Positions 50,187-59,947 of a stretch of DNA of 64,000 nucleotides are shown here, in pieces (positions within the stretch are counted from its first letter, which is position 1; every line of letters starts with the position of its first letter). Position numbers and translations under genes: made by a program. The stretch covers positions 270,595 through 334,594 of the forward strand of contig NZ_POQS01000001.1 in NCBI RefSeq assembly GCF_002885955.2. The letters are read 5' to 3'. A model generated the notes under the pieces. That model did no database searches, was not told the DNA's origin, and saw only the letters and a program-made list of their open reading frames with translations. The DNA comes from Achromobacter pulmonis. GTDB lineage: Bacteria > Pseudomonadota > Gammaproteobacteria > Burkholderiales > Burkholderiaceae_B.

Positions 50187-50261
50187 GGGGTGACTAGTCA
50201 TTCTGCCGCGCCCGGCCTATGCCACCGGGCAATGGTCCCGCAGACAGGCCAGGCCTAAAGT
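50187..50261 (+). promoter_or_regulatory. narG promoter with TGACTAGTCA palindrome
   Basis: GGGGTGACTAGTCA (palindrome at 50191-50200), 30 bp, AATGGT (50231-50236), 19 bp, TAAAGT (50256-50261). This reproduces the narK1 promoter layout base-for-base in spacing although the intervening sequence differs. No perfect FNR box was found at the expected -41.5 position. Confidence 0.6.
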
Positions 50262-50322
50262 GATTGCAACCGCATCGATCGCAGTATGCGCCGGCCGGGC
50301 CGGCGCTCTTGGAGAATAGAGA

Positions 50323-53300
50323 ATGAGCCATTTTCTGGACCGCTTGAAGTTCATGTCCAGGGTGAAGTCCACCTTCGCGAACGGACACGGCGAGACGGTC
50401 AACGAAGACCGCAGCTGGGAGAACGCCTACCGCGCCCGCTGGCAGCACGACAAGGTGGTGCGCTCGACCCACGGCGTGAACTGCACGGGTTCGTGCTCGT
50501 GGAAGGTGTACGTCAAGAACGGCCTGATCACCTGGGAGACCCAGCAGACCGACTACCCGCGCACGCGGCCGGACCTGCCCAATCATGAACCGCGCGGCTG
50601 TCCGCGAGGGGCTTCCTACAGCTGGTACGTGTATTCGGCCCAGCGCGTGAAGTATCCGATGATCCGCGGACGCCTGATGGAAATGTGGCGCGAGGCCCGC
50701 AAGACCATGGACCCCATCGCCGCCTGGGAATGGATCAGCCAGGACCCGGCGCGCGCCAAGCGCTACAAGGCCGTGCGCGGCCTGGGCGGTTTCGTGCGCG
50801 CCGACTGGGACACCGCCACCGAAATCATCGCCGCGGCCAATGCGTACACGATCAAGAAGTTCGGCCCCGACCGCCTGATCGGCTTTTCGCCGATCCCGGC
50901 CATGTCCATGGTCAGCTACGCCGCCGGCGCGCGCTACCTGAGCCTGCTGGGCGGCGCCTGCCTGAGCTTCTACGACTGGTACTGCGACCTGCCGCCGGCC
51001 AGCCCGCAGGTCTGGGGCGAGCAGACCGACGTGCCGGAATCGGCCGACTGGTACAACTCGACCTATCTGATGGTGTGGGGCTCCAACGTGCCCCAGACCC
51101 GCACGCCCGACGCCCACTTCTATACCGAGGTCCGCTACAAGGGCACCAAGACCGTGGCCGTGTCCAGCGACTACGGCGAAATGGTGAAGTTCGGCGACAT
51201 CTGGCTGGCCCCCAAGCAGGGCACCGACGCGGCGCTGGCCATGGCCATGGGCCATGTGATCCTGAAGGAATTCCACCTGTCCGGCGCCTCGGCCTATTTC
51301 CGCGACTACGTGAGCCGCTACACCGACATGCCCATGCTGGTGCAGTTGAAGGAGCGCGACGGCTGCTACGTGCCCGACCACTTCCTGCGCGCTTCGCACC
51401 TGGACGGCGCGCTGGGCGAGCAGAACAATCCCGACTGGAAGACGCTGGTCCTGGACGCCAAGAGCGGCGACCTGGTCGCGCCCAACGGCAGCATCGGCTT
51501 TCGCTGGGGCGAGGGCGCCGTCAACGGCGGCGAGAAGGTCGGACGCTGGAACCTGGAATCCAGGGACGGCGGCAGCGGCCGCGAGATCGAGCCCACGCTG
51601 ACGCTGCTGGGCCAGTCCGACGCCGTGGTCGGCGTGGGCTTTGCCTACTTCGGCGGCGAGCATGGCGATCTGCAGGTGCGCAACGTGCCGGCGCGCCGCA
51701 TCCGCCTGGCCGACGGCGGCGAGGCCCTGGTGGCCACGGTGTACGACCTGCAGATGGCCAACTACGGCCTGGACCGCGGCCTGGGTGGCGGCAACGTCGC
51801 CGGCAGCTATGACGACGACGTGCCCTACACGCCGGCCTGGCAGGAAAAGCACACCGGCGTGCCGCGCGCGCAGGTGATCCAGGTGGCGCGCGAGTTCGCC
51901 CAGAACGCGCACGACACCGAGGGCAAGTCCATGGTCATCGTCGGCGCCGGCCTGAACCACTGGTACCACATGGACATGATCTACCGCGGCATCATCAACA
52001 TGCTGATGATGTGCGGCTGTGTGGGCAAGAGCGGCGGCGGCTGGGCTCACTACGTGGGCCAGGAAAAGCTGCGTCCGCAGTTCGGCTGGGCCCCGCTGGC
52101 CTTCGCCGCCGACTGGGTGCGCCCGCCGCGCCAGATGAACGGCACCTCGTTCTTCTACGCCCACACCAGCCAGTGGCGCCATGAAAAGCTGGACGTCACC
52201 GAAGTGCTCGGCCCCACCGCCGACCGCGCCAAGTACGCCGACCTCAGCATGATCGACCTGAACGCCCGCGCCGAGCGCATGGGCTGGCTGCCGTCGGCGC
52301 CGCAGCTGCGCACCAATCCGCTGGACGTGGTGGCCGAGGCCGACGCGGCCGGCAAGGACCCGGTTGTCCACGCCGCCGAAAAGCTCAAGTCCGGCGAACT
52401 GCGCATGGCCTGCGAGAACCCGGACGACCCGGCCAACTTCCCGCGCAACATGTTCGTGTGGCGCTCCAACATCCTGGGCTCCAGCGGCAAGGGCCACGAG
52501 TACTTCCTGAAGTACCTGCTGGGCACGCAGAACGCGGTGTTCGGCGACGAGGCCCAGGCCATCCGGCCGTCCGAAGTCACCTACCAGGAAGACGCGGCCC
52601 AGGGCAAGCTCGACCTGCTGACGGTGCTGGACTTCCGCATGAGCACGACCTGCCTGTACGGCGACATCGTGCTGCCCACGGCCACCTGGTACGAAAAGGA
52701 CGACCTCAACACCTCGGACATGCACCCGTTCATCCACCCGCTGAGCGAAGCCGTGCAGCCGTTGTGGGAAAGCAAGACCGACTGGGAGATCTACAAGCTG
52801 CTGGCCAAGCGCTTCAGCGAGATCGGCGGCCCCTACCTGGGCAAGCGCCGCGACCTGGTGCTGACCCCGCTGATGCACGACACGCCGGGAGAACTCGGCC
52901 AGGCCTTCGAGCCCAAGGACTGGAAGCTGGGCGAGTGCGACCTGGTGCCGGGCAAGACCGCGCCGACCATGACGGTGGTCGAGCGCGACTACAACGACAT
53001 CTACCGCAAGTTCACCTCGGTCGGCCCCTTGCTGGACAAGCTGGGCAACGGCGGCAAGGGCATCAGCTGGAACACCGAGCACGAAGTGCGCGAGCTGGCC
53101 AACCTGAACGAGGCCGTGGCCGAAGCCGGCGTGAGCCAGGGCCGTCCGCGCCTGGACACCGCCATCGACGCCGCCGAGATGATCCTGACCTTCGCGCCCG
53201 AGACCAACGGCCACGTGTCGGTCAAGGCCTGGGAGGCGCTGGGCAAGATCACCGGCCGCGACCATACCCACCTGGCGCTGGGCCGCGAACACGACAAGAT

Positions 53301-54066
53301 CCGCTTCCGCGACATCGTGGCGCAACCGCGCAAGATCATCTCGGCCCCGACCTGGTCGGGCCTGGAAAGCGAGGAAGTCAGCTACAACGCCGGCTACACC
53401 AACGTGCACGAGCTGATTCCGTGGCGCACGCTGACCGGCCGCCAGCAGTTCTACCAGGACCACCGCTGGATGCTGGACTTCGGCGAAGGCTTCTGCGTGT
53501 ACAAGCCGGCCATCGACACCAAGACGGTGGCGCCCATGCTGGGCCGCTACCCGAACGGCGAGAAGGAACTCGTGCTGAACTGGATCACGCCGCACCAGAA
53601 GTGGGGCATCCACAGCACGTACTCCGACAACCTGCGCATGCTCACGCTCAGCCGCGGCGGCCCCCACGTCTGGGTGTCGGAAACCGAGGCCCGGCAGGCC
53701 GGGCTGGTCGACAACGACTGGGTCGAGGTGTTCAACGTGAACGGCACGCTGACCGCCCGCGTGGTGGTCAGCCAGCGCGTGCCGGTGGGCATGTGCCTGA
53801 TGTACCACGCGCAGGAAAAGATCGTGAACGTGCCCGGCGCCGAAACCAGCGGCAAGCGCGGCGGCATCCACAACTCGGTCACGCGCACGGTGCTCAAGCC
53901 CACCCACATGATCGGCGGCTACGCCCAGCAGGCCTATGGCTTCAATTACTACGGCACGGTGGGCGCCAACCGCGACGAGTTCGTGGTGCTGCGCAAGATG
54001 AAAAAGGTGGACTGGCTGGAAGGCCCGCTCGTCGAAGAATCGCAAGAGGAAGAGAAGCAATCATGA
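50323..54066 (+). CDS. narG: Respiratory nitrate reductase alpha subunit
   Basis: A 1247-residue cytoplasmic-facing catalytic subunit that reduces nitrate to nitrite at a Mo-bis(pyranopterin guanine dinucleotide) centre. The N-terminal FS0 [4Fe-4S] motif has His plus three Cys (STHGVNCTGSCSWKVYV, then HEPRGCPRGASYSW). The region of the molybdenum aspartate ligand is FYDWYCDLPPASPQVWGEQ, followed by WGSNVPQTRTPDAHFY. The length matches the E. coli enzyme (1247). GGAGAATAGAGA precedes the ATG. The stop overlaps narH (ATGA). Confidence 0.97.
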   Translation: MSHFLDRLKFMSRVKSTFANGHGETVNEDRSWENAYRARWQHDKVVRSTHGVNCTGSCSWKVYVKNGLITWETQQTDYPRTRPDLPNHEPRGCPRGASYSWYVYSAQRVKYPMIRGRLMEMWREARKTMDPIAAWEWISQDPARAKRYKAVRGLGGFVRADWDTATEIIAAANAYTIKKFGPDRLIGFSPIPAMSMVSYAAGARYLSLLGGACLSFYDWYCDLPPASPQVWGEQTDVPESADWYNSTYLMVWGSNVPQTRTPDAHFYTEVRYKGTKTVAVSSDYGEMVKFGDIWLAPKQGTDAALAMAMGHVILKEFHLSGASAYFRDYVSRYTDMPMLVQLKERDGCYVPDHFLRASHLDGALGEQNNPDWKTLVLDAKSGDLVAPNGSIGFRWGEGAVNGGEKVGRWNLESRDGGSGREIEPTLTLLGQSDAVVGVGFAYFGGEHGDLQVRNVPARRIRLADGGEALVATVYDLQMANYGLDRGLGGGNVAGSYDDDVPYTPAWQEKHTGVPRAQVIQVAREFAQNAHDTEGKSMVIVGAGLNHWYHMDMIYRGIINMLMMCGCVGKSGGGWAHYVGQEKLRPQFGWAPLAFAADWVRPPRQMNGTSFFYAHTSQWRHEKLDVTEVLGPTADRAKYADLSMIDLNARAERMGWLPSAPQLRTNPLDVVAEADAAGKDPVVHAAEKLKSGELRMACENPDDPANFPRNMFVWRSNILGSSGKGHEYFLKYLLGTQNAVFGDEAQAIRPSEVTYQEDAAQGKLDLLTVLDFRMSTTCLYGDIVLPTATWYEKDDLNTSDMHPFIHPLSEAVQPLWESKTDWEIYKLLAKRFSEIGGPYLGKRRDLVLTPLMHDTPGELGQAFEPKDWKLGECDLVPGKTAPTMTVVERDYNDIYRKFTSVGPLLDKLGNGGKGISWNTEHEVRELANLNEAVAEAGVSQGRPRLDTAIDAAEMILTFAPETNGHVSVKAWEALGKITGRDHTHLALGREHDKIRFRDIVAQPRKIISAPTWSGLESEEVSYNAGYTNVHELIPWRTLTGRQQFYQDHRWMLDFGEGFCVYKPAIDTKTVAPMLGRYPNGEKELVLNWITPHQKWGIHSTYSDNLRMLTLSRGGPHVWVSETEARQAGLVDNDWVEVFNVNGTLTARVVVSQRVPVGMCLMYHAQEKIVNVPGAETSGKRGGIHNSVTRTVLKPTHMIGGYAQQAYGFNYYGTVGANRDEFVVLRKMKKVDWLEGPLVEESQEEEKQS

Positions 54067-55631
54067 GGATACGCGCCCAAATCGGCATGGTGCTGAACCT
54101 GGACAAGTGCATCGGCTGCCACACTTGCTCGGTCACCTGCAAGAACGTCTGGACCAGCCGCGACGGCGTCGAGTACGCCTGGTTCAACAACGTCGAGACC
54201 AAGCCCGGCATCGGCTATCCCAAGGAATGGGAGAACCAGGCCAAGTGGAAGGGCGGCTGGGTCCGCAACGCCGCCGGCAAGCTCGAACCGCGCCAGGGCA
54301 GCAAGGTGCGCATCCTGGCCAACCTGTTCGCCAACCCGAACCTGCCGCAGATCGACGACTACTACGAGCCGTTCACCTTCGACTACGAGCACCTGAAGAA
54401 CGCGCCGCTGTCGCAGACGCCGCCGACGGCGCGGCCGGTGTCGGTGCTGACCGGCCAGAAGATGGACAAGATCCACTGGGGCCCGAACTGGGAAGACGAC
54501 CTGGGCGGCGAGTTCAGCGCGCGCAGCCGCGACGCGCTGTTCGAGGGCGTGCAGAAAGAGATGTACTCGACCTTCGAGAACACCTTCATGATGTACCTGC
54601 CGCGCCTGTGCGAGCACTGCCTGAACCCGACCTGCGTGGCAAGCTGTCCGTCTGGCTCGATCTACAAGCGCGAGGACGACGGCATCGTGCTGGTCGACCA
54701 GGACAAGTGCCGCGGCTGGCGCATGTGCATCTCGGGCTGCCCGTACAAGAAGATCTACTACAACTGGAACAGCGGCAAGGCCGAGAAGTGCACCTTCTGC
54801 TATCCGCGCATCGAGGCCGGCCAGCCCACGGTCTGCTCGGAAACCTGCGTGGGCCGCATCCGCTACCTGGGCGTGCTGCTGTACGACGCCGACCGCATCG
54901 AGGCCGCGGCGTCCGTGGCCAGCGAGCAGGACCTGTACGAATCGCAGCTCGGCCTGTTCCTGGACCCGCACTCGCCCGAGGTCATCGCCGCCGCGCGCGA
55001 GCAGGGCATTCCGGAAGCCTGGCTGGAGGCCGCGCGCAATTCGCCGGTCTACAAGATGGCGGTGCAATGGCGCGTCGCCTTCCCGCTGCACCCGGAATAC
55101 CGCACGCTTCCGATGGTCTGGTACATCCCGCCGCTGTCGCCGATCCAGTCGGCCGCCGAGTCGGGCAAGATGCCGCAGCGCACCCTGGGCAAGAGCGCCA
55201 TCATCCCGGACGTCTCCAGCCTGCGCATTCCGGTGCGCTACCTGGCCAACCTGCTGACCGCCGGCAAGGAGGCCCCGGTGCTGCTGGCGCTGGAACGCAT
55301 GCTGGCCATGCGCGCCTACAAGCGTTCGGAAACCGTGCATGGCGAGCGCGACACCAGCGTGCTGGCGCCGGTCGGGCTGTCCGAGGAAATGGTGCAGGAC
55401 ATGTACAAGATCATGGCCATCGCCGACTACGAGGACCGCTTCGTCATTCCGTCCAGCCACAAGGAGATGGTGGAGGACAGCTTCAACGAGAAGGGCAGCT
55501 GCGGCTTCACCTTCGGCAACGGCTGCTCGGGCGGCGCTTCGGACAGCACCCTGTTCGGCCGCAAGCCGCAGGGCAGCGAGATCTTCATCGAGATGCCGAA
55601 ATCCCGCAAGAAGAAGGCCGCTTCGGTCTAG
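54063..55631 (+). CDS. narH: Respiratory nitrate reductase beta subunit
   Basis: A 522-residue electron-transfer subunit. Four cysteine clusters are intact: CIGCHTCSVTC near residue 16, CEHCLNPTCVASCPSG near 184, CRGWRMCISGCPYKK near 217, and CTFCYPRI followed by CSETC near 244-268. The tryptophan in CRGWRMC marks the [3Fe-4S] centre; the others hold [4Fe-4S]. It passes electrons from NarI haems to NarG. It starts within the narG stop and ends 14 bases before narJ. Confidence 0.97.
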   Translation: MRIRAQIGMVLNLDKCIGCHTCSVTCKNVWTSRDGVEYAWFNNVETKPGIGYPKEWENQAKWKGGWVRNAAGKLEPRQGSKVRILANLFANPNLPQIDDYYEPFTFDYEHLKNAPLSQTPPTARPVSVLTGQKMDKIHWGPNWEDDLGGEFSARSRDALFEGVQKEMYSTFENTFMMYLPRLCEHCLNPTCVASCPSGSIYKREDDGIVLVDQDKCRGWRMCISGCPYKKIYYNWNSGKAEKCTFCYPRIEAGQPTVCSETCVGRIRYLGVLLYDADRIEAAASVASEQDLYESQLGLFLDPHSPEVIAAAREQGIPEAWLEAARNSPVYKMAVQWRVAFPLHPEYRTLPMVWYIPPLSPIQSAAESGKMPQRTLGKSAIIPDVSSLRIPVRYLANLLTAGKEAPVLLALERMLAMRAYKRSETVHGERDTSVLAPVGLSEEMVQDMYKIMAIADYEDRFVIPSSHKEMVEDSFNEKGSCGFTFGNGCSGGASDSTLFGRKPQGSEIFIEMPKSRKKKAASV

Positions 55632-55645
55632 GAAAGGAGAAAACC

Positions 55646-56287
55646 ATGAGTCCGTACCGCCTGCTTTCCGCCTTGCTGTGTTATCCCGAGCCCGAGCTGC
55701 TGGACGCGCTGGGCGAGATCGAAACCGCGCTGGCCGACGATCCCGACGCCGAAGAGGCCTTGCAGCCGCTGATGGCGTACCTGGCCACCCACGACCTGAT
55801 TTCGCTGCAGGAGAACTACGTGGCCACCTTCGACCGCAACCGCTCGCATTCGCTGCACCTGTTTGAGCACGTGCACGGCGAAAGCCGCGACCGCGGCCAG
55901 GCCATGGTGGATCTGCTGCAGACCTATCGCCAGCACGGCTTCGAGCCGGTGGCCGCCGAGCTGCCCGACCACGTGCCGCTGTTCCTGGAATTCCTGGGCG
56001 TGATCGACCCCGACCAGGCCCAGGCGCTGCTGGACGACGCCATCCACGTGCTGGCGGCGATCGGCGCGCGCCTGGCCCGTGACGACAGCCCCTACGCCTG
56101 CGTCTTCGCCGTGCTGCGCGCCCGGTCGCGAGTGATCCCGCGCGAGCAGACCGATGCGCCCGTGCGCGACATGGACGAGGCCATGGAGATGTACGGCGCC
56201 GGCCATGACGGCGTGGAACCGCTATTGCGGCCGTTCTCGGGCGATGGCGCGCAGACCGTGCGCTTCCATCCGCGCATGGCCCATTAA
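55646..56287 (+). CDS. narJ: Nitrate reductase assembly chaperone
   Basis: A 213-residue TorD-like helical chaperone that holds NarG for molybdenum-cofactor and FS0 insertion and blocks premature membrane attachment. Recognisable are LLCYPEPELLDALGEIE at the N-terminus, the ENYVATFDRNRSHSLHLFEHVHGESRDRGQAMVDLL core and LPDHVPLFLEFL. AGGAG stands just before the ATG. It is not part of the mature enzyme. Confidence 0.94.
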   Translation: MSPYRLLSALLCYPEPELLDALGEIETALADDPDAEEALQPLMAYLATHDLISLQENYVATFDRNRSHSLHLFEHVHGESRDRGQAMVDLLQTYRQHGFEPVAAELPDHVPLFLEFLGVIDPDQAQALLDDAIHVLAAIGARLARDDSPYACVFAVLRARSRVIPREQTDAPVRDMDEAMEMYGAGHDGVEPLLRPFSGDGAQTVRFHPRMAH

Positions 56288-56305
56288 TCTTCAGGACGAC
56301 GCAAC

Positions 56306-56989
56306 ATGAACACCCTGAACCAGTTCTTCTTCGGCATCTATCCCTATATCGCGGGCGCCATCTTCCTGCTGGGCAGCCTGGTGCGCTTCGAGCGCGAGCA
56401 GTACACCTGGAAGTCGGACAGCTCGCAGCTGCTGCACCGCGGCCAGCTGCGGCTGGGCAACATCCTGTTCCACGTCGGCATACTGGGCCTGTTCTTCGGC
56501 CATCTGGTGGGCCTGCTGACCCCGGTGGTGGTGTGGGACGCGCTGGGAGTGTCGCATACGTTCAAGCAGGGCGTGGCCATGGCGGCCGGCGGGGTCATGG
56601 GCATCATCTGCCTGATCGGCCTGGCTATCCTGATCCACCGCCGCCTGAGCGATCCGCGCATCCGCGCCACCACGCGCACCGGCGACAAGGTGCTGCTGCT
56701 GTGGATCCTGGTCACGCTGCTGCTGGGCCTGTCCACCATCGTCGTGTCGGCCGGCCACATGGACGGCGAAATGATGGTGCGCCTGATGACCTGGGCCCAG
56801 CACATCGTCACCTTCCGCGGCGACGCCGCCAGCCATATCACGGACGCGCCGTTCCTGTTCAAGGCGCACCTGTTCATGGGCCTGACGCTGTTCCTGATCT
56901 TCCCGTTCACCCGGCTGGTGCACATCTGGAGCGGCTTCGCCTCGCTGGGGTACCTGGGCCGCGCCTGGCAGCTGGTGCGCCCGCGCTGA
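56306..56989 (+). CDS. narI: Respiratory nitrate reductase gamma subunit (di-haem cytochrome b)
   Basis: A 227-residue inner-membrane protein with five helices that oxidises ubiquinol and ligates two b haems. Landmarks are NQFFFGIYPYIAGAIFLLGSLVRFEREQYTWKSDSSQLL, NILFHVGILGLFFGHLVGLL (haem His) and the C-terminal HLFMGLTLFLIFPFTRLVHIWS (haem His pair). The E. coli protein has 225 residues. It starts 18 bases after narJ. Confidence 0.95.
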   Translation: MNTLNQFFFGIYPYIAGAIFLLGSLVRFEREQYTWKSDSSQLLHRGQLRLGNILFHVGILGLFFGHLVGLLTPVVVWDALGVSHTFKQGVAMAAGGVMGIICLIGLAILIHRRLSDPRIRATTRTGDKVLLLWILVTLLLGLSTIVVSAGHMDGEMMVRLMTWAQHIVTFRGDAASHITDAPFLFKAHLFMGLTLFLIFPFTRLVHIWSGFASLGYLGRAWQLVRPR

Positions 56990-57011
56990 ACCCCGTCACC
57001 AGGAGCCGAAC

Positions 57012-57773
57012 ATGCCCGTCATCGTCAATGGCGTCGAACTGAACGACGCCGATCTGGAACAGGAACTGCCGCAGCACCAGCAGGCCGACAATCACATGCG
57101 CGCGGCGGTCACCGCCCTGGTGCTGCGCCGCGTGCTGCTGGACGAAGCCGGCCGGCAGGGGCTGGACGCCGCGGACGAGGAGGGCGCCATCGGCGAACTG
57201 CTGGCCCGCGAGGCGACCGCGCCCGAGGCCGACGAGGCGGCCTGCCGCCGCCATTACCAGATGCACCCCGAGCGCTTCATGGTGGGCGAGCTGGTCGAGG
57301 CCGACCACATCCTGTTCCAGGTCACGCCCGGCGTGAACCTGGACATGCTGCGCGGGCACGCCACCATGGTGCTGGAAGCGCTGCTGGCCGACCCCTCGCG
57401 CTTTGCCGAGGTGGCGCGCGAGCAGTCCAACTGCCCGTCGGCCGCGGTCGGCGGCAGCCTGGGCCAGCTGGGCCGCGGCGATACGGTGCCGGAGTTCGAG
57501 CGCGCGCTGTTCGCGCTGCCGGCCGGCGGCCTGCTGCCGCAGCTGCTGCAGACGCGCCACGGCCTGCACATCCTGCGGGTGACGCGCCGCATCGAAGGGC
57601 GGCTGCTGCCCTACGAACACGTGGCCGGCCAGATCGCCGCGGCGCTCACGGCCATGAGCCGCGACACCGCCTGGCGCCAGTACATCAAGCTGCTGGTCGG
57701 CCGCGCCCGGATCGAAGGCATCGACCTGGACGACGGCGAACCCGAGCGCGTCTACAGCGCAGGCCCCGCATGA
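57012..57773 (+). CDS. Parvulin-type peptidyl-prolyl isomerase in the nar operon
   Basis: A 253-residue cytoplasmic PpiC/NifM-like protein: an N-terminal helical domain (1-95) and a parvulin domain (about 98-200) with EADHILFQVTPG, PSRFAEVAREQSNCPSAAVGGSLGQLGRGDTVPEFERALFAL and TRHGLHILRV. There is no signal peptide, so it acts inside the cell, probably on a nitrate reductase subunit during folding; parvulins in this position are common in proteobacterial nar loci. It follows narI by 22 bases and overlaps moaA by four. Confidence 0.9.
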   Translation: MPVIVNGVELNDADLEQELPQHQQADNHMRAAVTALVLRRVLLDEAGRQGLDAADEEGAIGELLAREATAPEADEAACRRHYQMHPERFMVGELVEADHILFQVTPGVNLDMLRGHATMVLEALLADPSRFAEVAREQSNCPSAAVGGSLGQLGRGDTVPEFERALFALPAGGLLPQLLQTRHGLHILRVTRRIEGRLLPYEHVAGQIAAALTAMSRDTAWRQYIKLLVGRARIEGIDLDDGEPERVYSAGPA

Positions 57774-58768
57774 TGGACGCGCCATCCGCTTCACCGCTGC
57801 AAGACGGCTACGGACGCCGCATCGATTACCTGCGCGTGTCCGTCACCGACCGTTGCGACCTGCGCTGCAGCTATTGCCTGCCCAAGGATTTCAAGGGCTT
57901 CGAAACGCCGGCCAACTGGCTGGACCACGCCGAAATGCAGCGCCTGGTCGGCCTGTTCGCCGGGCTGGGCGTGCGCAAGGTCCGGCTGACCGGCGGCGAG
58001 CCGCTGCTGCGCCGCGGGCTGGCGGGCCTGGCCGGCGCCATCGCCGCCATGCCGGGGCTGGCGGATCTGTCGGTCTCGACCAACGGCACCCGGCTCGCGC
58101 GCCACGCACAGGCCTTGCGCGCCGCCGGCGTGACGCGCCTGAACGTCAGCCTGGACACGCTGGACGCGGCCGCCTTCGGCCGCATCACCGGCCGCGACTG
58201 CCTGGCATCGGTGCTGGAAGGCCTGGACGCGGCGCGCCGCGCGGGCTTCGCGCCCATCAAGCTCAACAGCGTGGTGCACGCGGCCACGCCCGAGGCCGAG
58301 GTGCGCCGGTTGCTGGACTACGCACTGGCGCAGGGCTTCGTGCTGCGTCTGATCGAGCCCATGCCGATGGGCGAGTGCGGCCGCGGGTTCAGCCATACCG
58401 ACCTGAACGCGATGGGCGCGCGCCTGGCCCGCGACGCCGGCCTGGTGCCGGCGCTGGCGCCCGCGGGCGGCGGCCCCGCGCGCTACTGGGGCACGGGCGA
58501 TGGCGCGCCGGCGCTGGGCGTGATCACGCCCATGTCGCGCCATTTCTGCGCCAGCTGTAATCGCGTCCGGCTGGGCGTGGACGGCACGCTGTACCTGTGC
58601 CTGGGCCAGGAAGACCAGGTGCCGCTGGGCCGGCTGCTGCGCGAGGGCGCGAGCGACGCCGACCTGGTGCGCGCCATCCGGGCCGGCATCGCGGCCAAGC
58701 CGGAGCGGCACGAGTTCTCCAGCCGGCCGGAACGCATCGTACGGTTCATGGCCCAGACGGGAGGATGA
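57770..58768 (+). CDS. moaA: GTP 3',8-cyclase of molybdenum-cofactor synthesis
   Basis: A 332-residue radical SAM enzyme converting GTP to the cyclic precursor on the way to molybdopterin. The first [4Fe-4S] site is CDLRCSYC (in VTDRCDLRCSYCLPK). The SAM motif is LTGGEPLLRRG, and the C-terminal substrate cluster is CASCNRVRLGVDGTLYLC. Its start overlaps the isomerase stop (ATGATGG; two possible ATGs three bases apart). Presence in the nar operon ties cofactor supply to nitrate reductase synthesis. Confidence 0.95.
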   Translation: MMDAPSASPLQDGYGRRIDYLRVSVTDRCDLRCSYCLPKDFKGFETPANWLDHAEMQRLVGLFAGLGVRKVRLTGGEPLLRRGLAGLAGAIAAMPGLADLSVSTNGTRLARHAQALRAAGVTRLNVSLDTLDAAAFGRITGRDCLASVLEGLDAARRAGFAPIKLNSVVHAATPEAEVRRLLDYALAQGFVLRLIEPMPMGECGRGFSHTDLNAMGARLARDAGLVPALAPAGGGPARYWGTGDGAPALGVITPMSRHFCASCNRVRLGVDGTLYLCLGQEDQVPLGRLLREGASDADLVRAIRAGIAAKPERHEFSSRPERIVRFMAQTGG

Positions 58769-58769
58769 T

Positions 58770-59453
58770 ATGCGCGACATCGAACGCCTGGTCGACGGTT
58801 TCCAGCGTTTCCAGCAGCAGTACTACGAGGACGCGCCCTCGCTGTACCGCAGCCTGCGAGACGGGCAGCACCCCAGCACGCTGCTGATCGGCTGCTGCGA
58901 TTCGCGCGTCGACCCCGCCATGCTGCTGGGCTGCGACCCGGGAGACATCTTCACCGTGCGCAACGTGGCCAACCTGGTGCCGCCGTCCAACATGGACCGC
59001 GGCCTGCAAGGCGTGCTGGCGGCCATCCAGTTCGCGGTCGAGCAGCTGCAGGTCAGCCGCGTCATCGTGCTGGGCCACGGGCAATGCGGCGGCATCCGCA
59101 CCCTGATGGAGCGCGGGACGGGCAGCCGGCCCGCGCGGCGCGCCGACGCGGGCGGCGAGCCCGACTACATCGAGCGCTGGATGGACATCGCCGAGCCGGC
59201 GCGCAGCCGGGTGCTGCAGCAGATGCCCGAGGCCACGCCCGCCGAGCGCCGCCGCGCCTGCGAGCAGGCCTCCATCCTGATCTCGCTGCGCAACCTGGAA
59301 GAGCTGTCCTTCGTGCGCCGGGCGCTGGAGGCCGGCCGCCTGACCCTGCATGGCTGGTACTTCGACCTGGCCGCCGGCGCTTTGCTGGCATACTCGGCCC
59401 GGGCAGACGCGTTTCTGCCCATCGTATGCCCATTGTTCACGGAGCTAGGATGA
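58770..59453 (+). CDS. can: Beta-class carbonic anhydrase
   Basis: A 227-residue zinc enzyme interconverting CO2 and bicarbonate. Zinc ligands and the catalytic dyad are in CCDSRVDP (Cys, Asp, Arg) and [10 protein letters not shown] (His, Cys). [12 protein letters not shown] and [23 protein letters not shown] are family-typical. It starts one base after the moaA stop and overlaps mobB by four bases, so it is an integral part of the nar-moa-mob transcription unit, an uncommon place for this gene. It may supply bicarbonate or buffer pH during anaerobic growth. Confidence 0.92.
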   Translation: MRDIERLVDGFQRFQQQYYEDAPSLYRSLRDGQHPSTLLIGCCDSRVDPAMLLGCDPGDIFTVRNVANLVPPSNMDRGLQGVLAAIQFAVEQLQVSRVIVLGHGQCGGIRTLMERGTGSRPARRADAGGEPDYIERWMDIAEPARSRVLQQMPEATPAERRRACEQASILISLRNLEELSFVRRALEAGRLTLHGWYFDLAAGALLAYSARADAFLPIVCPLFTELG

Positions 59454-59947
59454 GCCCAGTTTTCGCTATCGCCGGCCGGTCCGGCAGCGGCAAGACCACC
59501 CTGATAGAGGCCATGCTGCCGGTGCTGGCCGCGCGCGGCCTCAAGGTCAACGTGGTCAAGCACAGCCACCACGATTTCCAGATGGAGCCGCCGGCCAAGG
59601 ACAGCGCGCGCTTTCGCGCGGCGGGCGCCCAGGAGGTGATGATCGCCTCGCCGTTTCGCTTCGCCATCGTCCACGAACTGCGCGGCGCGCCCGAACCCAC
59701 GCTGGACGAGCAGCTGGCGCGCCTGTCGCCGGCCGACCTGGTGCTGGTCGAAGGCTTCAAGCGCGCCGAGGTGCCGCGGCTGGAAGTCTACCGGCCGGCC
59801 GTGGGCAAGCCGCCGCTGCATGCCGAAGACCCCGGTTTCCTGGCGGTGGCGACCGACGTGCCGCTCGATATCGCACTGCCGTGTCTTCCGCTGGGCCAGC
59901 CGGCCGAGGTCGCGGCCTTCATCTGCCGCGCCCTGGGGCTGACGTGA
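59450..59947 (+). CDS. mobB: Molybdopterin-guanine dinucleotide biosynthesis adapter protein
   Basis: A 165-residue P-loop GTPase. Walker A is [35 protein letters not shown] and [20 protein letters not shown] are MobB hallmarks. MobB assists MobA in attaching GMP to molybdopterin, the cofactor form used by NarG. GGAG precedes the ATG at 59450, within the carbonic anhydrase end; an upstream ATG at 59426 is in frame but lacks that ribosome site. Confidence 0.93.
   Translation: MSPVFAIAGRSGSGKTTLIEAMLPVLAARGLKVNVVKHSHHDFQMEPPAKDSARFRAAGAQEVMIASPFRFAIVHELRGAPEPTLDEQLARLSPADLVLVEGFKRAEVPRLEVYRPAVGKPPLHAEDPGFLAVATDVPLDIALPCLPLGQPAEVAAFICRALGLT

Noticed and set aside
50194-54060. A 1288-codon open frame on the minus strand opposite narG
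   Set aside because: It is a GC-bias mirror of narG: low-complexity His/Val/Ala/Gly-rich translation, no domain, no start with a ribosome site, and narG itself is unmistakable.
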